A stretch of 64,000 nt of DNA from SAR86 cluster bacterium. Its GTDB lineage: Bacteria > Pseudomonadota > Gammaproteobacteria > Magnimaribacterales > D2472. Numbering within the stretch: the stretch's first letter is position 1; each line of letters starts with the position of its first letter. The stretch covers positions 1,048,170-1,112,169 of the forward strand of contig CP097973.1 of the NCBI GenBank assembly GCA_023703655.1, read 5' to 3'. Below, in pieces: positions 56,360 through 64,000 of the stretch. The notes under the pieces are model-generated. The model did no database searches, was not told where the DNA came from, and was given only the letters and a program-made list of their open reading frames with translations. The translations under genes and the position numbers were made by a program.

Positions 56360-56408
56360 GTTTACAACATAGTGTAAACATAGTCATGAAAATACACAAT
56401 ATGTTGTG
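56360..56408. promoter_or_regulatory. Two inverted repeats in the scpA/DAHP-synthase divergent region
   Basis: GTTTACA (56360-56366) and TGTAAAC (56373-56379) form a perfect 7-bp inverted repeat with a 6-bp spacer. A second one, CACAA (56395-56399) and TTGTG (56404-56408), follows 15 bp later. They lie just upstream of scpA in a 166-bp divergent promoter region (56344-56509). They could be operators for a dimeric repressor; the AT-rich context makes chance occurrence of the shorter one quite possible. Confidence 0.35.
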
Positions 56409-56509
56409 TTTAAAGGATTTTTTTCAAATAATTCAAACACTTATAAGTTTAGAATTATTTATAGATAAATATATTTATTTCTTCAACATGATTTATTATT
56501 GTAAAACTT

Positions 56510-57565
56510 ATGGATTATCTAACTGACAACACAAGAATAATTGAGAGGCATGACTTAATTACTCCCATAGAATTGATTGAAAGATATCCGATTTCTAATG
56601 ATGTTGCCAAACTTATTTATGGAACAAGGAGTGAGATTAGCAATATATTGCACGGCAAAGATGACAGGCTTTTAATTGTATGTGGTCCTTGCTCAATCCA
56701 TGATGAGAAATCTGCACTTGAGTATGCGAAAAAATTAAAATCAGAAAATTTTAAACATCAAGAGAACCTTCTAATTGTGATGAGAGTATATTTTGAAAAA
56801 CCCAGAACTACCGTGGGTTGGAAAGGATTGATCAATGATCCAGACCTTAATAATAGTTTTGATGCTAATAAAGGTTTAGAGTTAGCCCGCTCAATTTTAA
56901 AAAAAATTTCAGAGATTGGCTTGCCAGTCGGTACAGAGTTCTTGGACCCCATATCACCTCAATATGTCGCGGATCTAATTTCTTGGGGAGCTATTGGTGC
57001 AAGAACTGCTGAGAGTCAAATCCATAGAGAGCTAGCATCCGGTTTATCATGTCCAATTGGCATTAAAAATGGTACTACTGGGGCACTAAAACCAGCCATT
57101 GATGGCATTCAAGCCGCTAATCATCCACATGTATTTTTCTCCACTACCAAAGAGGGCAAAGTGCAAATATATAAAACCTCCGGCAACTCAGATACACATA
57201 TAATCTTAAGAGGTGGTGTAAATCCAAATTTTGATGAAAATGCAGTCAAAAATGTTATTACGGCACTTACTGAAGCTGAGGTAAATGAATCAATAATGAT
57301 TGACAATAGTCATGGTAACAGTCAAAAACAGCCAAAAAAGCAAATTGACGTGACAACTGACGTTTGTGGTCAGATCGCGTCAGGTAATAAGTTTATAAGA
57401 GGCATAATGTTAGAGAGCCATCTCAATGAAGGAAATCAAAAAATAAGCGAAAACCTTAACTATGGACAAAGCATTACTGATGCTTGCATGGGTTGGGAAG
57501 ACTCTGTTTCATGTCTTGCGAAATATTCTGAAGCAGTAAGTGAAAGAAGAAATCAAGAAAATTGA
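56510..57565 (+). CDS. aroG: 3-Deoxy-7-phosphoheptulonate synthase (class I DAHP synthase)
   Basis: A 351-residue enzyme with VCGPCSIHDEKSALEYA, PRTTVGWKGLINDP, GTTGALKPAIDGI and HGNSQKQP, all hallmarks of the AroF/G/H class I alpha family. It condenses phosphoenolpyruvate and erythrose-4-phosphate in the first step of the shikimate pathway. Feedback specificity (Phe, Tyr or Trp type) cannot be safely read; the aroG symbol marks only the family. The stop overlaps the TTG start of the next gene. Confidence 0.93.
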   Translation: MDYLTDNTRIIERHDLITPIELIERYPISNDVAKLIYGTRSEISNILHGKDDRLLIVCGPCSIHDEKSALEYAKKLKSENFKHQENLLIVMRVYFEKPRTTVGWKGLINDPDLNNSFDANKGLELARSILKKISEIGLPVGTEFLDPISPQYVADLISWGAIGARTAESQIHRELASGLSCPIGIKNGTTGALKPAIDGIQAANHPHVFFSTTKEGKVQIYKTSGNSDTHIILRGGVNPNFDENAVKNVITALTEAEVNESIMIDNSHGNSQKQPKKQIDVTTDVCGQIASGNKFIRGIMLESHLNEGNQKISENLNYGQSITDACMGWEDSVSCLAKYSEAVSERRNQEN

Positions 57566-58326
57566 AATTCATCAAAATAAATACCGAAGAAGCGGAAACA
57601 ATTGGATTAAAAGCTGCTTTTTTATTAGCCTTCATCAGATCAAATAACATTGATAAAAATAACAAGAATCTAGCAGATATCATCAGCAAAAAAATAAGTT
57701 TTATGAAAATATCTGAAATTGAAGAATCCATCGCAAAACTGGAAAGGCTTAATCTTATAAAACCAGGCACCTCAAATAATATTTATAAGCTAAAACTTCC
57801 TTCTGGTAATAGTCTTGGCACTTCAGTGATTACAAAAAATTGGAGTCCTTCAGAAAATGTATATGAAGTTTTATCAATGGGAAATATAAAAAAAGAATTC
57901 ATAAATTCTAAATTACCTGAATTTAGGCTCTATTGGATGGAAAAAAATGTTGCAAAAGATGATTGGAACCATAAATTTGTAAACTTTGTTAAACAAGAAT
58001 GGGTAAAAAATCAGTCTTATAATAACGGTGAGCCATATCAAATTGATTTTGATTGGGAACCAAGCAAAGATGTATATGAAATCCTAAAAATGGCTGGTAT
58101 AAAAAAAAGTTTTGTGCAATCACATTTAAAAGATTTTGTACTATATTGGAAAGAGAATGGTCTTGCATTAAAGTCATGGAATACAAAATTTGTTGAATTT
58201 ATAAGGAGAAAAAATTTAGTAGAAAATAATCATGAGGAAGCTAAAAGATCTATTGAATCAAGACAAAAAGAAAACGCAAATAAAGAATCAAAAAGAAATT
58301 CGTGGGCTGAAAACCTCGATATCTAA
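57562..58326 (+). CDS. Protein with two tandem DnaT-like DNA-binding domains
   Basis: A 254-residue protein. Residues ~1-75 form a small helical domain (FIKINTEEAETIGLKAAFLL, KISEIEESIAKLERLNLI) that looks like a winged-helix DNA-binding fold. Two DnaT-type repeats follow, each with WxPSxxVYExLxMxxIKKxF then LYWxEx and WNxKFVxFV, at about residues 93-148 and 169-224. DnaT domains bind single-stranded DNA during primosome assembly. Translation starts at TTG (57562), and the 3' end overlaps the lambda P-like gene by 95 bp. With that partner it could play the lambda O or DnaT role in helicase loading. Confidence 0.75.
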   Translation: MKFIKINTEEAETIGLKAAFLLAFIRSNNIDKNNKNLADIISKKISFMKISEIEESIAKLERLNLIKPGTSNNIYKLKLPSGNSLGTSVITKNWSPSENVYEVLSMGNIKKEFINSKLPEFRLYWMEKNVAKDDWNHKFVNFVKQEWVKNQSYNNGEPYQIDFDWEPSKDVYEILKMAGIKKSFVQSHLKDFVLYWKENGLALKSWNTKFVEFIRRKNLVENNHEEAKRSIESRQKENANKESKRNSWAENLDI

Positions 58327-58873
58327 AGAAGATTTAATTGTTTTTGTAAACGAACTGTTTGAGAATTTTGAACTTGCATATCATTTCAATTTTTCAAAAG
58401 TATATGATTCTCAAAATAAGATTGATCTAGCTAAAAGATTGTGGGCTAAAACTCTAAAAAACTTTAATAAATTTCAATTGCAAATGGCAATGAAAAATGT
58501 ATTTCTTAATAATGAATATCTACCAACACTAAATGAATTTGTAAAGTTATCATCTCAACAAGCCCTAAGTGAAGAAATACCAAGTGTACTGCATGCATTT
58601 GATGAAGCTAGGAAATCATATGACCCGCATGTAAGTTTTAAATGGACTCATCCAATAATATATTTTGCCGGTAAAAAAGTTGGCTGGAATAACTTTCATG
58701 ATCAGCAAAAAACATTGGTTATGCATAAATTCAGAAATTATTACCTTGAGTACGCAGAACAAGCAATGAATGGAAAAATTTTCAAGTTGCCGCAGATCGA
58801 AACTAAGTCAAAAGAAAAGCATTTCATTGATAGAGAAACTTTCCTAAAACTCAAAGAAAAACTGAATCTTTGA
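58232..58873 (+). CDS. Lambda P-like replicative helicase loader
   Basis: A 213-residue protein that aligns along most of its length with phage lambda replication protein P. It has a conserved Trp in the first helical region (KRLWAKTLKNFN), then YLPTLNEFVKLS (lambda: FLPSPGQFVAWC), a KWTHPIIYFAGKKVGWNNF block corresponding to the lambda W-x5-YW segment, a long helix ending NGKIFKLP (lambda NRGEAIPEP) and an alpha-helical tail with LKEKLNL. Lambda P binds DnaB helicase and delivers it to the origin. No phage genes surround it. The start lies 95 bp inside the upstream gene in another frame. Confidence 0.7.
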   Translation: MRKLKDLLNQDKKKTQIKNQKEIRGLKTSISKEDLIVFVNELFENFELAYHFNFSKVYDSQNKIDLAKRLWAKTLKNFNKFQLQMAMKNVFLNNEYLPTLNEFVKLSSQQALSEEIPSVLHAFDEARKSYDPHVSFKWTHPIIYFAGKKVGWNNFHDQQKTLVMHKFRNYYLEYAEQAMNGKIFKLPQIETKSKEKHFIDRETFLKLKEKLNL

Positions 58874-58884
58874 CTAGATTGGCC

Positions 58885-58890
58885 TATAAT
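58885..58890 (+). promoter_or_regulatory. Possible -10 element of the efflux operon
   Basis: TATAAT lies in the 61-bp gap between the lambda P-like gene and the RND adaptor gene, 45 bases before the adaptor ATG. The hexamer 17 bases upstream (CTGAAT) is only a weak -35 match, so this is tentative. Confidence 0.3.
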
Positions 58891-58934
58891 CACGTTCCTA
58901 TTTAAAAAAAATTTTTAGGCACCATTAAAATACT

Positions 58935-59816
58935 ATGTCAGCAAATGTAAGAACATCATTATTGATTTTATTTCCAGTTTTTTTCTGGTTTGTTACTGGT
59001 GTATTTCAAGATGAGGATAAAGGTACTGTTACAAAGCCAAAAGTTCTCTCATCAGTAATTATTTCAGAGGCAGTTGCTGAATATATCTCACCTGAAATTA
59101 ATTTAAATACTTTTGCTCAAACTGAAAAGCGCGTTAATGTTAAAGCAAAAACATCCGGTGAAATAGTCTCAATTGGAGCTAAGCAAGGCGAATTCGTTAA
59201 AAAAGATGATGTGTTGTGTAGTTTAGGAATCGTTGAACTTAATAGAACTGAAGTAAAGGCTCCATTTAATGGTTATATTGAATCGATCCTAAAAGAAGGT
59301 AACTTTATTCAAAGAGGTCAAATTTGTGCGACTATTATTGAGCTAAATCCTATTACATTTGTTGCAGAAGTACCTGAAATCTTAATAAAAGATGTTTTTG
59401 AGGGTCTACGAGCAAATATTGACTTAGTTACTGGCGAAAGAATCCTCACAGAATTATCATTTGTTTCTAAAAGCGCTAATCCAAGCACCAGAACATTTAG
59501 AGTTGAAGCTCAAATTGATAACTCTAGCGGTTTGGTCAGAGATGGTATATCTGGAACAATGAAAATTCTAAGAAATCCAATTCTTGCACATAAGATTTTG
59601 CCATCAATTTTAATGTTAACGGACGATGGCCTCCTTGGAGTTAAGACAGTTAATGCTGATAATATTGTTGAGTTTCACAAGATAGAAATCATACAAGACA
59701 CAATTGATGGGATTTGGGTAAAAGGCATTCCTCAATTTTCTAATCTAATTGTCGCTGGTCAAGGATTTGTTAAAGAGGGACAAACCGTATCTGTTACAAG
59801 TCTCGCTAGTCTATGA
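58935..59816 (+). CDS. RND efflux periplasmic adaptor (membrane fusion protein)
   Basis: A 293-residue protein with an N-terminal hydrophobic anchor (LLILFPVFFWFVTGVF). The biotinyl-lipoyl-like halves are VNVKAKTSGEIVSIGAKQGEFVKK and VKAPFNGYIESILKEGNFIQ, and beta-barrel segments follow. It lacks a long alpha-helical hairpin between the lipoyl halves, so it is short for an AcrA-type adaptor (about 380-400), and there is no lipobox. It would link the pump below to an outer-membrane channel encoded elsewhere. It overlaps the pump gene by 4 bp (ATGA). Confidence 0.88.
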   Translation: MSANVRTSLLILFPVFFWFVTGVFQDEDKGTVTKPKVLSSVIISEAVAEYISPEINLNTFAQTEKRVNVKAKTSGEIVSIGAKQGEFVKKDDVLCSLGIVELNRTEVKAPFNGYIESILKEGNFIQRGQICATIIELNPITFVAEVPEILIKDVFEGLRANIDLVTGERILTELSFVSKSANPSTRTFRVEAQIDNSSGLVRDGISGTMKILRNPILAHKILPSILMLTDDGLLGVKTVNADNIVEFHKIEIIQDTIDGIWVKGIPQFSNLIVAGQGFVKEGQTVSVTSLASL

Positions 59817-62800
59817 ACAAAATTGTAGACTTTGCACTTTCAAAAACTAGGACCACTTTAGCAATAGCTATCTTGGTGTTGATTGCAGGTAGTTACTCCA
59901 GAAGTATGATACCTGTCGCTGCAGATCCTAGTATTACATTACCGTTTGTGAGCGTTTCAATATTTCTTGATGGAGCTTCACCTGAAGATGCCTCCCGACT
60001 TATTGCTAAACCAGTAGAAAATAGATTACGGAGTGTTGCTGGTGCAAAAGAAGTTTCATCAAGTAGTAGTTTGAGCTATGCCCGAATTATTACTGAATTC
60101 GAAGTGGGGTATAGTATCGATACCGCTCTCAGAGATATCAAACAGGCCATCGAAGAAGTAAAGTTTAAACTCCCACCTGAAGCAGAGGATCCTCAAATAA
60201 GAGAGTATTCATTTGCTGATTCGATCATGAATGTGAGTGTGGTTGGTGATGGATTAGTTCGTCAAAAAGTATTCTATGCTAGAGAACTGCAAGATAAGAT
60301 TGAAGCAATTGATCAGGTGCTTACAACCGAATTAAGTGGTGCTCCTGAGGAACTTCTTGAAGCCACAGTTAATAAATCAAAGTTGGAAAGCTATAACATA
60401 TCTTTGAGAGAGCTCTACAGCGCTATATCAAATAATAATCTTATTATTCCAGGAGGTTCACAAGATACAGGTGATGGTAGATTTAATATTGAAGTCCCTA
60501 GTGTCTTTGAAAATGCAGCTGACGTTTACAACATTCCGATAAAAGTAACGTCTACAGCGGTTGTTACTCTTGGAGATGTCGCAAAAATAAGAAGAACTTT
60601 TAAAGACTATTCTTCTTATTCAAAAATTAATGGTAAAGATGCAGTAAGCCTTGAAATCAAACTCAGAGAAGGAGCAAATGCTATTGATGCAAAAAACTTG
60701 ATTGTAAAAGCAATTAGTGATTTCAGCCCCTCCTTACCAGAGAATATAAAAATTGTTAAGACTAATGATGAGACAATCTGGGCCGAACAAATGATAAGTG
60801 AGCTGCAAGGAAATATTGTTACTGCAATATTTCTTGTGGTAATACTGGTCGTTGCAAGTATGGGACTAAGAGTTGGATTGCTAGTTGGATTATCTATACC
60901 ATTTTCATTTTTATTAACGTTCACAGTCTTATATTTTGCGAATATAGAATTTAACTTTCTTATTATGATGGGTTTGCTTTTAGGATTGGGTATGTTGATT
61001 GATGGCTCAATTGTGGTAACAGAATACGCTGATAGAAAAATATCTGAAGGCATGGAAAGATTAGAGGCCTACAGATTAGCATCTAAAAGAATGTTTTATC
61101 CAATCCTTTCATCTATTGCCACTACAATTGCCGCATTCATGCCATTAATATTTTGGCCTGGTTTTACAGGACAATTTATGAGATTCCTTCCTATAGCTGT
61201 ATTTATAGTGCTAATTGCATCCTTGATTTATGCAATGATTATTGTGCCTGTTTTAGGTTCTGTTTTAGGTCAACGCAGTTCTGCTCTGTCAGGAGGAGAT
61301 ACCGATAAAACAGGTGAGTACTTATTTGATAGCATTGCAGAAAAATATAGTAAATGGGTAAGAATATTTGCTAAACGACCTATTGAGACCATCATTGCAG
61401 TTTTTGTTGTTTTATCTTTAATTGTGATTTCGTACTCAAGATTTGGAAATGGAACAATGTACTTTTCAAAGATTGATCCTGTTGCAGCAGAAGTTTCAAT
61501 AAGAGCTCGTGGGAATCTTTCATCATTGGAGACAAAATCAATTATTGAAAGGGTAGAATCAAAATTGCTTGAAATTAATGGGATAGAAAGCCTTTTTCTC
61601 AGAACAGGTACAGAATGGTTCCTCTCGGGAGGAGATGTTGTAGGCAGAGGCTTTTTTGAACTAAAAGAACCAAGTGATAGAGAGCTTTCTGGCAGGCAGA
61701 TAATGGATATTGCAAAAGACAAAGTAAATGATATGCCTGGAATTATTGTTGAAATAGCAGAACTTGAGGGTGGTCCTGATTTTTCGTCACCATTACAAAT
61801 TGGTATATTCGCAGATAATGAAAGTGATGTTATTGAGGCAACAGATAAGATAGAGAAATTTCTTAATGAGGGAATTGATGGAATGGCTAATGTAAGATCA
61901 ACTTTAACATTTCCACGTATCGATTGGAAAGTTGAAGTTGATAAACAAAAAGCAGCGCAGCTTGGAGTAAATATTGTTGATATTGGGGCGCTAGTGCAAA
62001 TGCTAACTAATGGTTTCAAAGTGGGCGAGTATCGTCCTGATGATTCAAGAGATGAAGTGGAAATTAGAGTACGATTTGAGAGAGAGCAGCGTTCTTTGAC
62101 AAGTATCTATGATTTGAATGTGCCATCAGCAAATGGATTAGTTCCAGTAAGCTCTTTCATTGATGTTGTACCAAAAAGAAGCAGAGAAACACTGGTGAGA
62201 CGAAATGGCAAATTTTTTCATGAAATTGGTGCCGGTACTGCATCAGCAGAAATACTCATTGATTCAAAAGTTGTTGAGATAAAAAAATGGATAAATACTG
62301 AAGAATTTCCTGAGGGAGTAGAAATTCAATTCAGAGGTCAACAAGAAGAAACTCAAGAAGTTAATGACTTCCTGAGTTTGGCTGGTATAACTGCCCTTTT
62401 TACAATGTTAGTATTGTTGTTAACTCAATTTAATAGCTTCTATCAATCCTTTTTAATATTAACAGCCATTTTAATGTCAACGAGTGGAGTGCTTTTAGGC
62501 TTATTAATAACTGGTAAGCCCTTCATCACGACAATGACAGGGATTTCATTGGTAGCTTTAGCTGGTATTGTTGTTAATAACAACATAGTTTTGATTGATA
62601 CATTTAATCGTCTTACTAAAGAGAATGTGAACATGACAAGATATGACGTAGTCGTAATGACCTGCAGACAAAGGCTAAGACCAATTCTTCTTACAACAGC
62701 AACAACAATATTTGGAATATTGCCTATTGCATTAGGTCTGAGCCTTGATATTACTGGCAGATCTGTAGAAGTTGGGAGCAGAGTCATTAATATGTGGCAG

Positions 62801-62941
62801 AGTTTATCTTCATCAGTTTGCTTTGGCTTAGGTTTTAGCACAATGTTGACATTGGTATTTACTCCAGCAGCTTTGATGATGCCAGAGAGGATCGCTCAAA
62901 TTTTTAAGAATAATAGATCATCAGAAATTGTTACCGAATAA
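59813..62941 (+). CDS. RND-family efflux transporter permease
   Basis: A 1042-residue inner-membrane pump of the AcrB/HAE type with 12 predicted spans and two large periplasmic loops (about residues 35-340 and 550-870). TM4 has GMLIDGSIVVTEYADR at about residue 393, where AcrB has two aspartates (D407, D408) and this protein has Asp then Gly. TM10 has GIVVNNNIVLIDTFNR. It uses the proton gradient to export amphipathic compounds or other substrates. With the adaptor it forms a two-gene operon; no outer-membrane factor gene is in the window. Confidence 0.93.
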   Translation: MNKIVDFALSKTRTTLAIAILVLIAGSYSRSMIPVAADPSITLPFVSVSIFLDGASPEDASRLIAKPVENRLRSVAGAKEVSSSSSLSYARIITEFEVGYSIDTALRDIKQAIEEVKFKLPPEAEDPQIREYSFADSIMNVSVVGDGLVRQKVFYARELQDKIEAIDQVLTTELSGAPEELLEATVNKSKLESYNISLRELYSAISNNNLIIPGGSQDTGDGRFNIEVPSVFENAADVYNIPIKVTSTAVVTLGDVAKIRRTFKDYSSYSKINGKDAVSLEIKLREGANAIDAKNLIVKAISDFSPSLPENIKIVKTNDETIWAEQMISELQGNIVTAIFLVVILVVASMGLRVGLLVGLSIPFSFLLTFTVLYFANIEFNFLIMMGLLLGLGMLIDGSIVVTEYADRKISEGMERLEAYRLASKRMFYPILSSIATTIAAFMPLIFWPGFTGQFMRFLPIAVFIVLIASLIYAMIIVPVLGSVLGQRSSALSGGDTDKTGEYLFDSIAEKYSKWVRIFAKRPIETIIAVFVVLSLIVISYSRFGNGTMYFSKIDPVAAEVSIRARGNLSSLETKSIIERVESKLLEINGIESLFLRTGTEWFLSGGDVVGRGFFELKEPSDRELSGRQIMDIAKDKVNDMPGIIVEIAELEGGPDFSSPLQIGIFADNESDVIEATDKIEKFLNEGIDGMANVRSTLTFPRIDWKVEVDKQKAAQLGVNIVDIGALVQMLTNGFKVGEYRPDDSRDEVEIRVRFEREQRSLTSIYDLNVPSANGLVPVSSFIDVVPKRSRETLVRRNGKFFHEIGAGTASAEILIDSKVVEIKKWINTEEFPEGVEIQFRGQQEETQEVNDFLSLAGITALFTMLVLLLTQFNSFYQSFLILTAILMSTSGVLLGLLITGKPFITTMTGISLVALAGIVVNNNIVLIDTFNRLTKENVNMTRYDVVVMTCRQRLRPILLTTATTIFGILPIALGLSLDITGRSVEVGSRVINMWQSLSSSVCFGLGFSTMLTLVFTPAALMMPERIAQIFKNNRSSEIVTE

Positions 62942-62965
62942 ATATAAGTCGGTTAAAATTAAATC

Positions 62966-63181
62966 ATGACAAAGAAAAATATAGACTTCGAAAAATCTCT
63001 TTCAAAACTTGAATCTATTGTTGAAGTACTTGAAAGTGAAAATGTTAGTCTTGAGGAAAGCGTTAAAAAATTTGAGGAAGGAATTTCTTTGGTAAAATCT
63101 TGTCAAAAACAGTTGAAAGATGCTGAATTGAAAGTCAATAAACTTCTTGATGATGGATCTTTAGAAATTGTTGAGGATTGA
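62966..63181 (+). CDS. xseB: Exodeoxyribonuclease VII small subunit
   Basis: A 71-residue coiled protein, DFEKSLSKLESIVEVLESENVSLEESVKKFEEG, the diagnostic XseB helical hairpin. It associates with XseA for single-strand DNA exonuclease activity. It immediately precedes ispA, sharing the A of TGATG, as in E. coli xseB-ispA-dxs. Confidence 0.93.
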   Translation: MTKKNIDFEKSLSKLESIVEVLESENVSLEESVKKFEEGISLVKSCQKQLKDAELKVNKLLDDGSLEIVED

Positions 63182-64000
63182 TGATTGATGAGTTCTTGGC
63201 TGAATGCCGTGAAAAAGTTACTTCGAACTTTCAAAATTCGCTAAAAGAAAGGTCAAAAATTTCTGATGCTATGCTTTACACATCACTTGCACCAAGTAAG
63301 TGTCTAAGAGCAGGAATAGTTTTTGCAACTTCGAAAATTGAAAATATTCTTAGCGAAAGATCAATTGTAAATATTGCAACTGCAATTGAGTCACTCCATT
63401 CATATTCTTTGATACATGATGATTTACCAGCAATGGATAATGATGATTTAAGAAGAGGTATCCCATCAAATCATATTAAATTTGGAGAGGCTACAGCAAT
63501 ATTAGCAGGAGATGCTTTGCAGGCATTCGCTTTTCAATTGATTGCTGAGGATAAAGATTTATCTGACTCACATAAAATAAAAATTATTTCTGAGATATCT
63601 AGTGCGTGTGGCTTTAAAGGCATGGTATTAGGTCAACAGATGGATTTAGATGCAGAAAATGAACCCAATGAAAATATTGAAGAAATTCATTCACTTAAAA
63701 CAGGTAAACTTATAAGATCATCTTTTATATCACCATTGCAGGATGAAAATACAATTAAATTTCTTTCACCTATTGCAGAGCAGGTTGGTTTAGCATTTCA
63801 AATTATTGATGATGTTTTAGAAACAACAAATCCTAATGGTCTCGGTAAAAACTCAGAATCAGATATAAGAAATAATAAACTTACTTACGTGAAGCAATTT
63901 GGACTTGATAAGGCAGTAACTGATGCAAAGCTAATAATCAAGAAGGCAAATTTGCAGTTAGCAAATGAGATAAAGAATCATGACGCTATTGATATACTAA
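63181..64000 (+). CDS. ispA: Farnesyl diphosphate synthase/geranyl diphosphate synthase, 3' end outside the window
   Basis: An open frame of at least 273 codons starts at the ATG at 63181 and runs off the window. It has the first Asp-rich motif HDDLPAMDNDDLRRG, the ATAILAGDALQAFAF helix, the conserved GMVLGQQMDL and a second motif FQIIDDVLE. Two departures are seen: the usual GGKRLRP is PSKCLRA (about residues 38-44), and the second Asp-rich motif ends in Glu rather than Asp. It should condense IPP with DMAPP/GPP. The partner dxs would follow outside the window. Confidence 0.9.
   Translation, partial: MIDEFLAECREKVTSNFQNSLKERSKISDAMLYTSLAPSKCLRAGIVFATSKIENILSERSIVNIATAIESLHSYSLIHDDLPAMDNDDLRRGIPSNHIKFGEATAILAGDALQAFAFQLIAEDKDLSDSHKIKIISEISSACGFKGMVLGQQMDLDAENEPNENIEEIHSLKTGKLIRSSFISPLQDENTIKFLSPIAEQVGLAFQIIDDVLETTNPNGLGKNSESDIRNNKLTYVKQFGLDKAVTDAKLIIKKANLQLANEIKNHDAIDIL

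Noticed and set aside
57562..58873. Possible prophage remnant
   Set aside because: Apart from the DnaT-like and lambda P-like genes there is no integrase, structural, lysis or repressor gene, and the flanks are core genes, so a domesticated pair fits better.
61270..62019. A 249-codon open frame on the minus strand
   Set aside because: It lies wholly antisense to the RND pump, is low-complexity Ser/Ile/Pro-rich and has no recognisable domain; a shadow of the real gene.

Overview
The window is about 64 kb of AT-rich, very tightly packed bacterial chromosome. The order of the housekeeping genes (gyrA-serC-pheA-hisC-tyrA-aroA-cmk-rpsA-ihfB, then uvrC-pgsA-tRNA-Cys, and rpmI-rplT-pheS-pheT-ihfA) is that of a gammaproteobacterium. 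Low GC, tiny intergenic gaps, many ATGA-type overlaps and frequent TTG/GTG starts suggest a streamlined, probably marine lineage (SAR86-like is my guess; nothing here proves it).

Region 1 (1-30886, all minus strand) is a surface-polysaccharide locus that begins directly downstream of tRNA-Cys. In transcription order it has a Wzz chain-length regulator, a UDP-HexNAc dehydrogenase and 4-epimerase (TviB/TviC type), an MsbA/PglK-like ABC exporter that may replace a Wzx flippase, gmd and fcl for GDP-L-fucose, several GT4 transferases, a Wzy polymerase remnant without its N-terminal part, the complete dTDP-L-rhamnose set (rfbB, A, C, D), several GT2-type transferases, a pyruvyl transferase and another GT4. 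It ends in an unusual 7.4-kb module: GtrA-like flippase, HAD phosphatase, a membrane glycosyltransferase fused to a uridine-kinase-like P-loop kinase, class II aldolase, GDPD-like protein, sugar nucleotidyltransferase, a nucleotidyltransferase fused to a dolichol-phosphate-mannose-synthase-like GT2, and a further membrane protein cut by the window edge. I read it as a Gtr-type (undecaprenyl-phosphate-linked) modification system carrying its own precursor-making enzymes. I do not recognise a described pathway with this gene set.

Region 2 (30920-51601, minus strand) is housekeeping: tRNA-Cys, pgsA, uvrC, a cupin protein, pyrF, ihfB, rpsA, cmk, aroA, tyrA, hisC, pheA, serC and gyrA in one near-continuous array, then the three-subunit proton-translocating transhydrogenase (pntB, pntAB, pntAA), ihfA, pheT, pheS, rplT, rpmI and a 3' fragment of infC. 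PheT lacks its tRNA-binding OB-fold insert, S1 has five rather than six S1 repeats, and infC keeps only about its last 52 codons, ending abruptly next to a divergent gene.

Region 3 (51646-64000) is mostly plus strand: ubiG, gph and a YciK-like SDR; then on the minus strand a HhH-GPD glycosylase, rluB, scpB and scpA; then on the plus strand DAHP synthase, a protein with tandem DnaT-like domains overlapping a protein that looks like the phage lambda P helicase loader, an RND efflux adaptor and pump, xseB and the start of ispA. The DnaT-like/lambda P-like pair, with no other phage genes nearby, looks like a domesticated replicative-helicase loading system.
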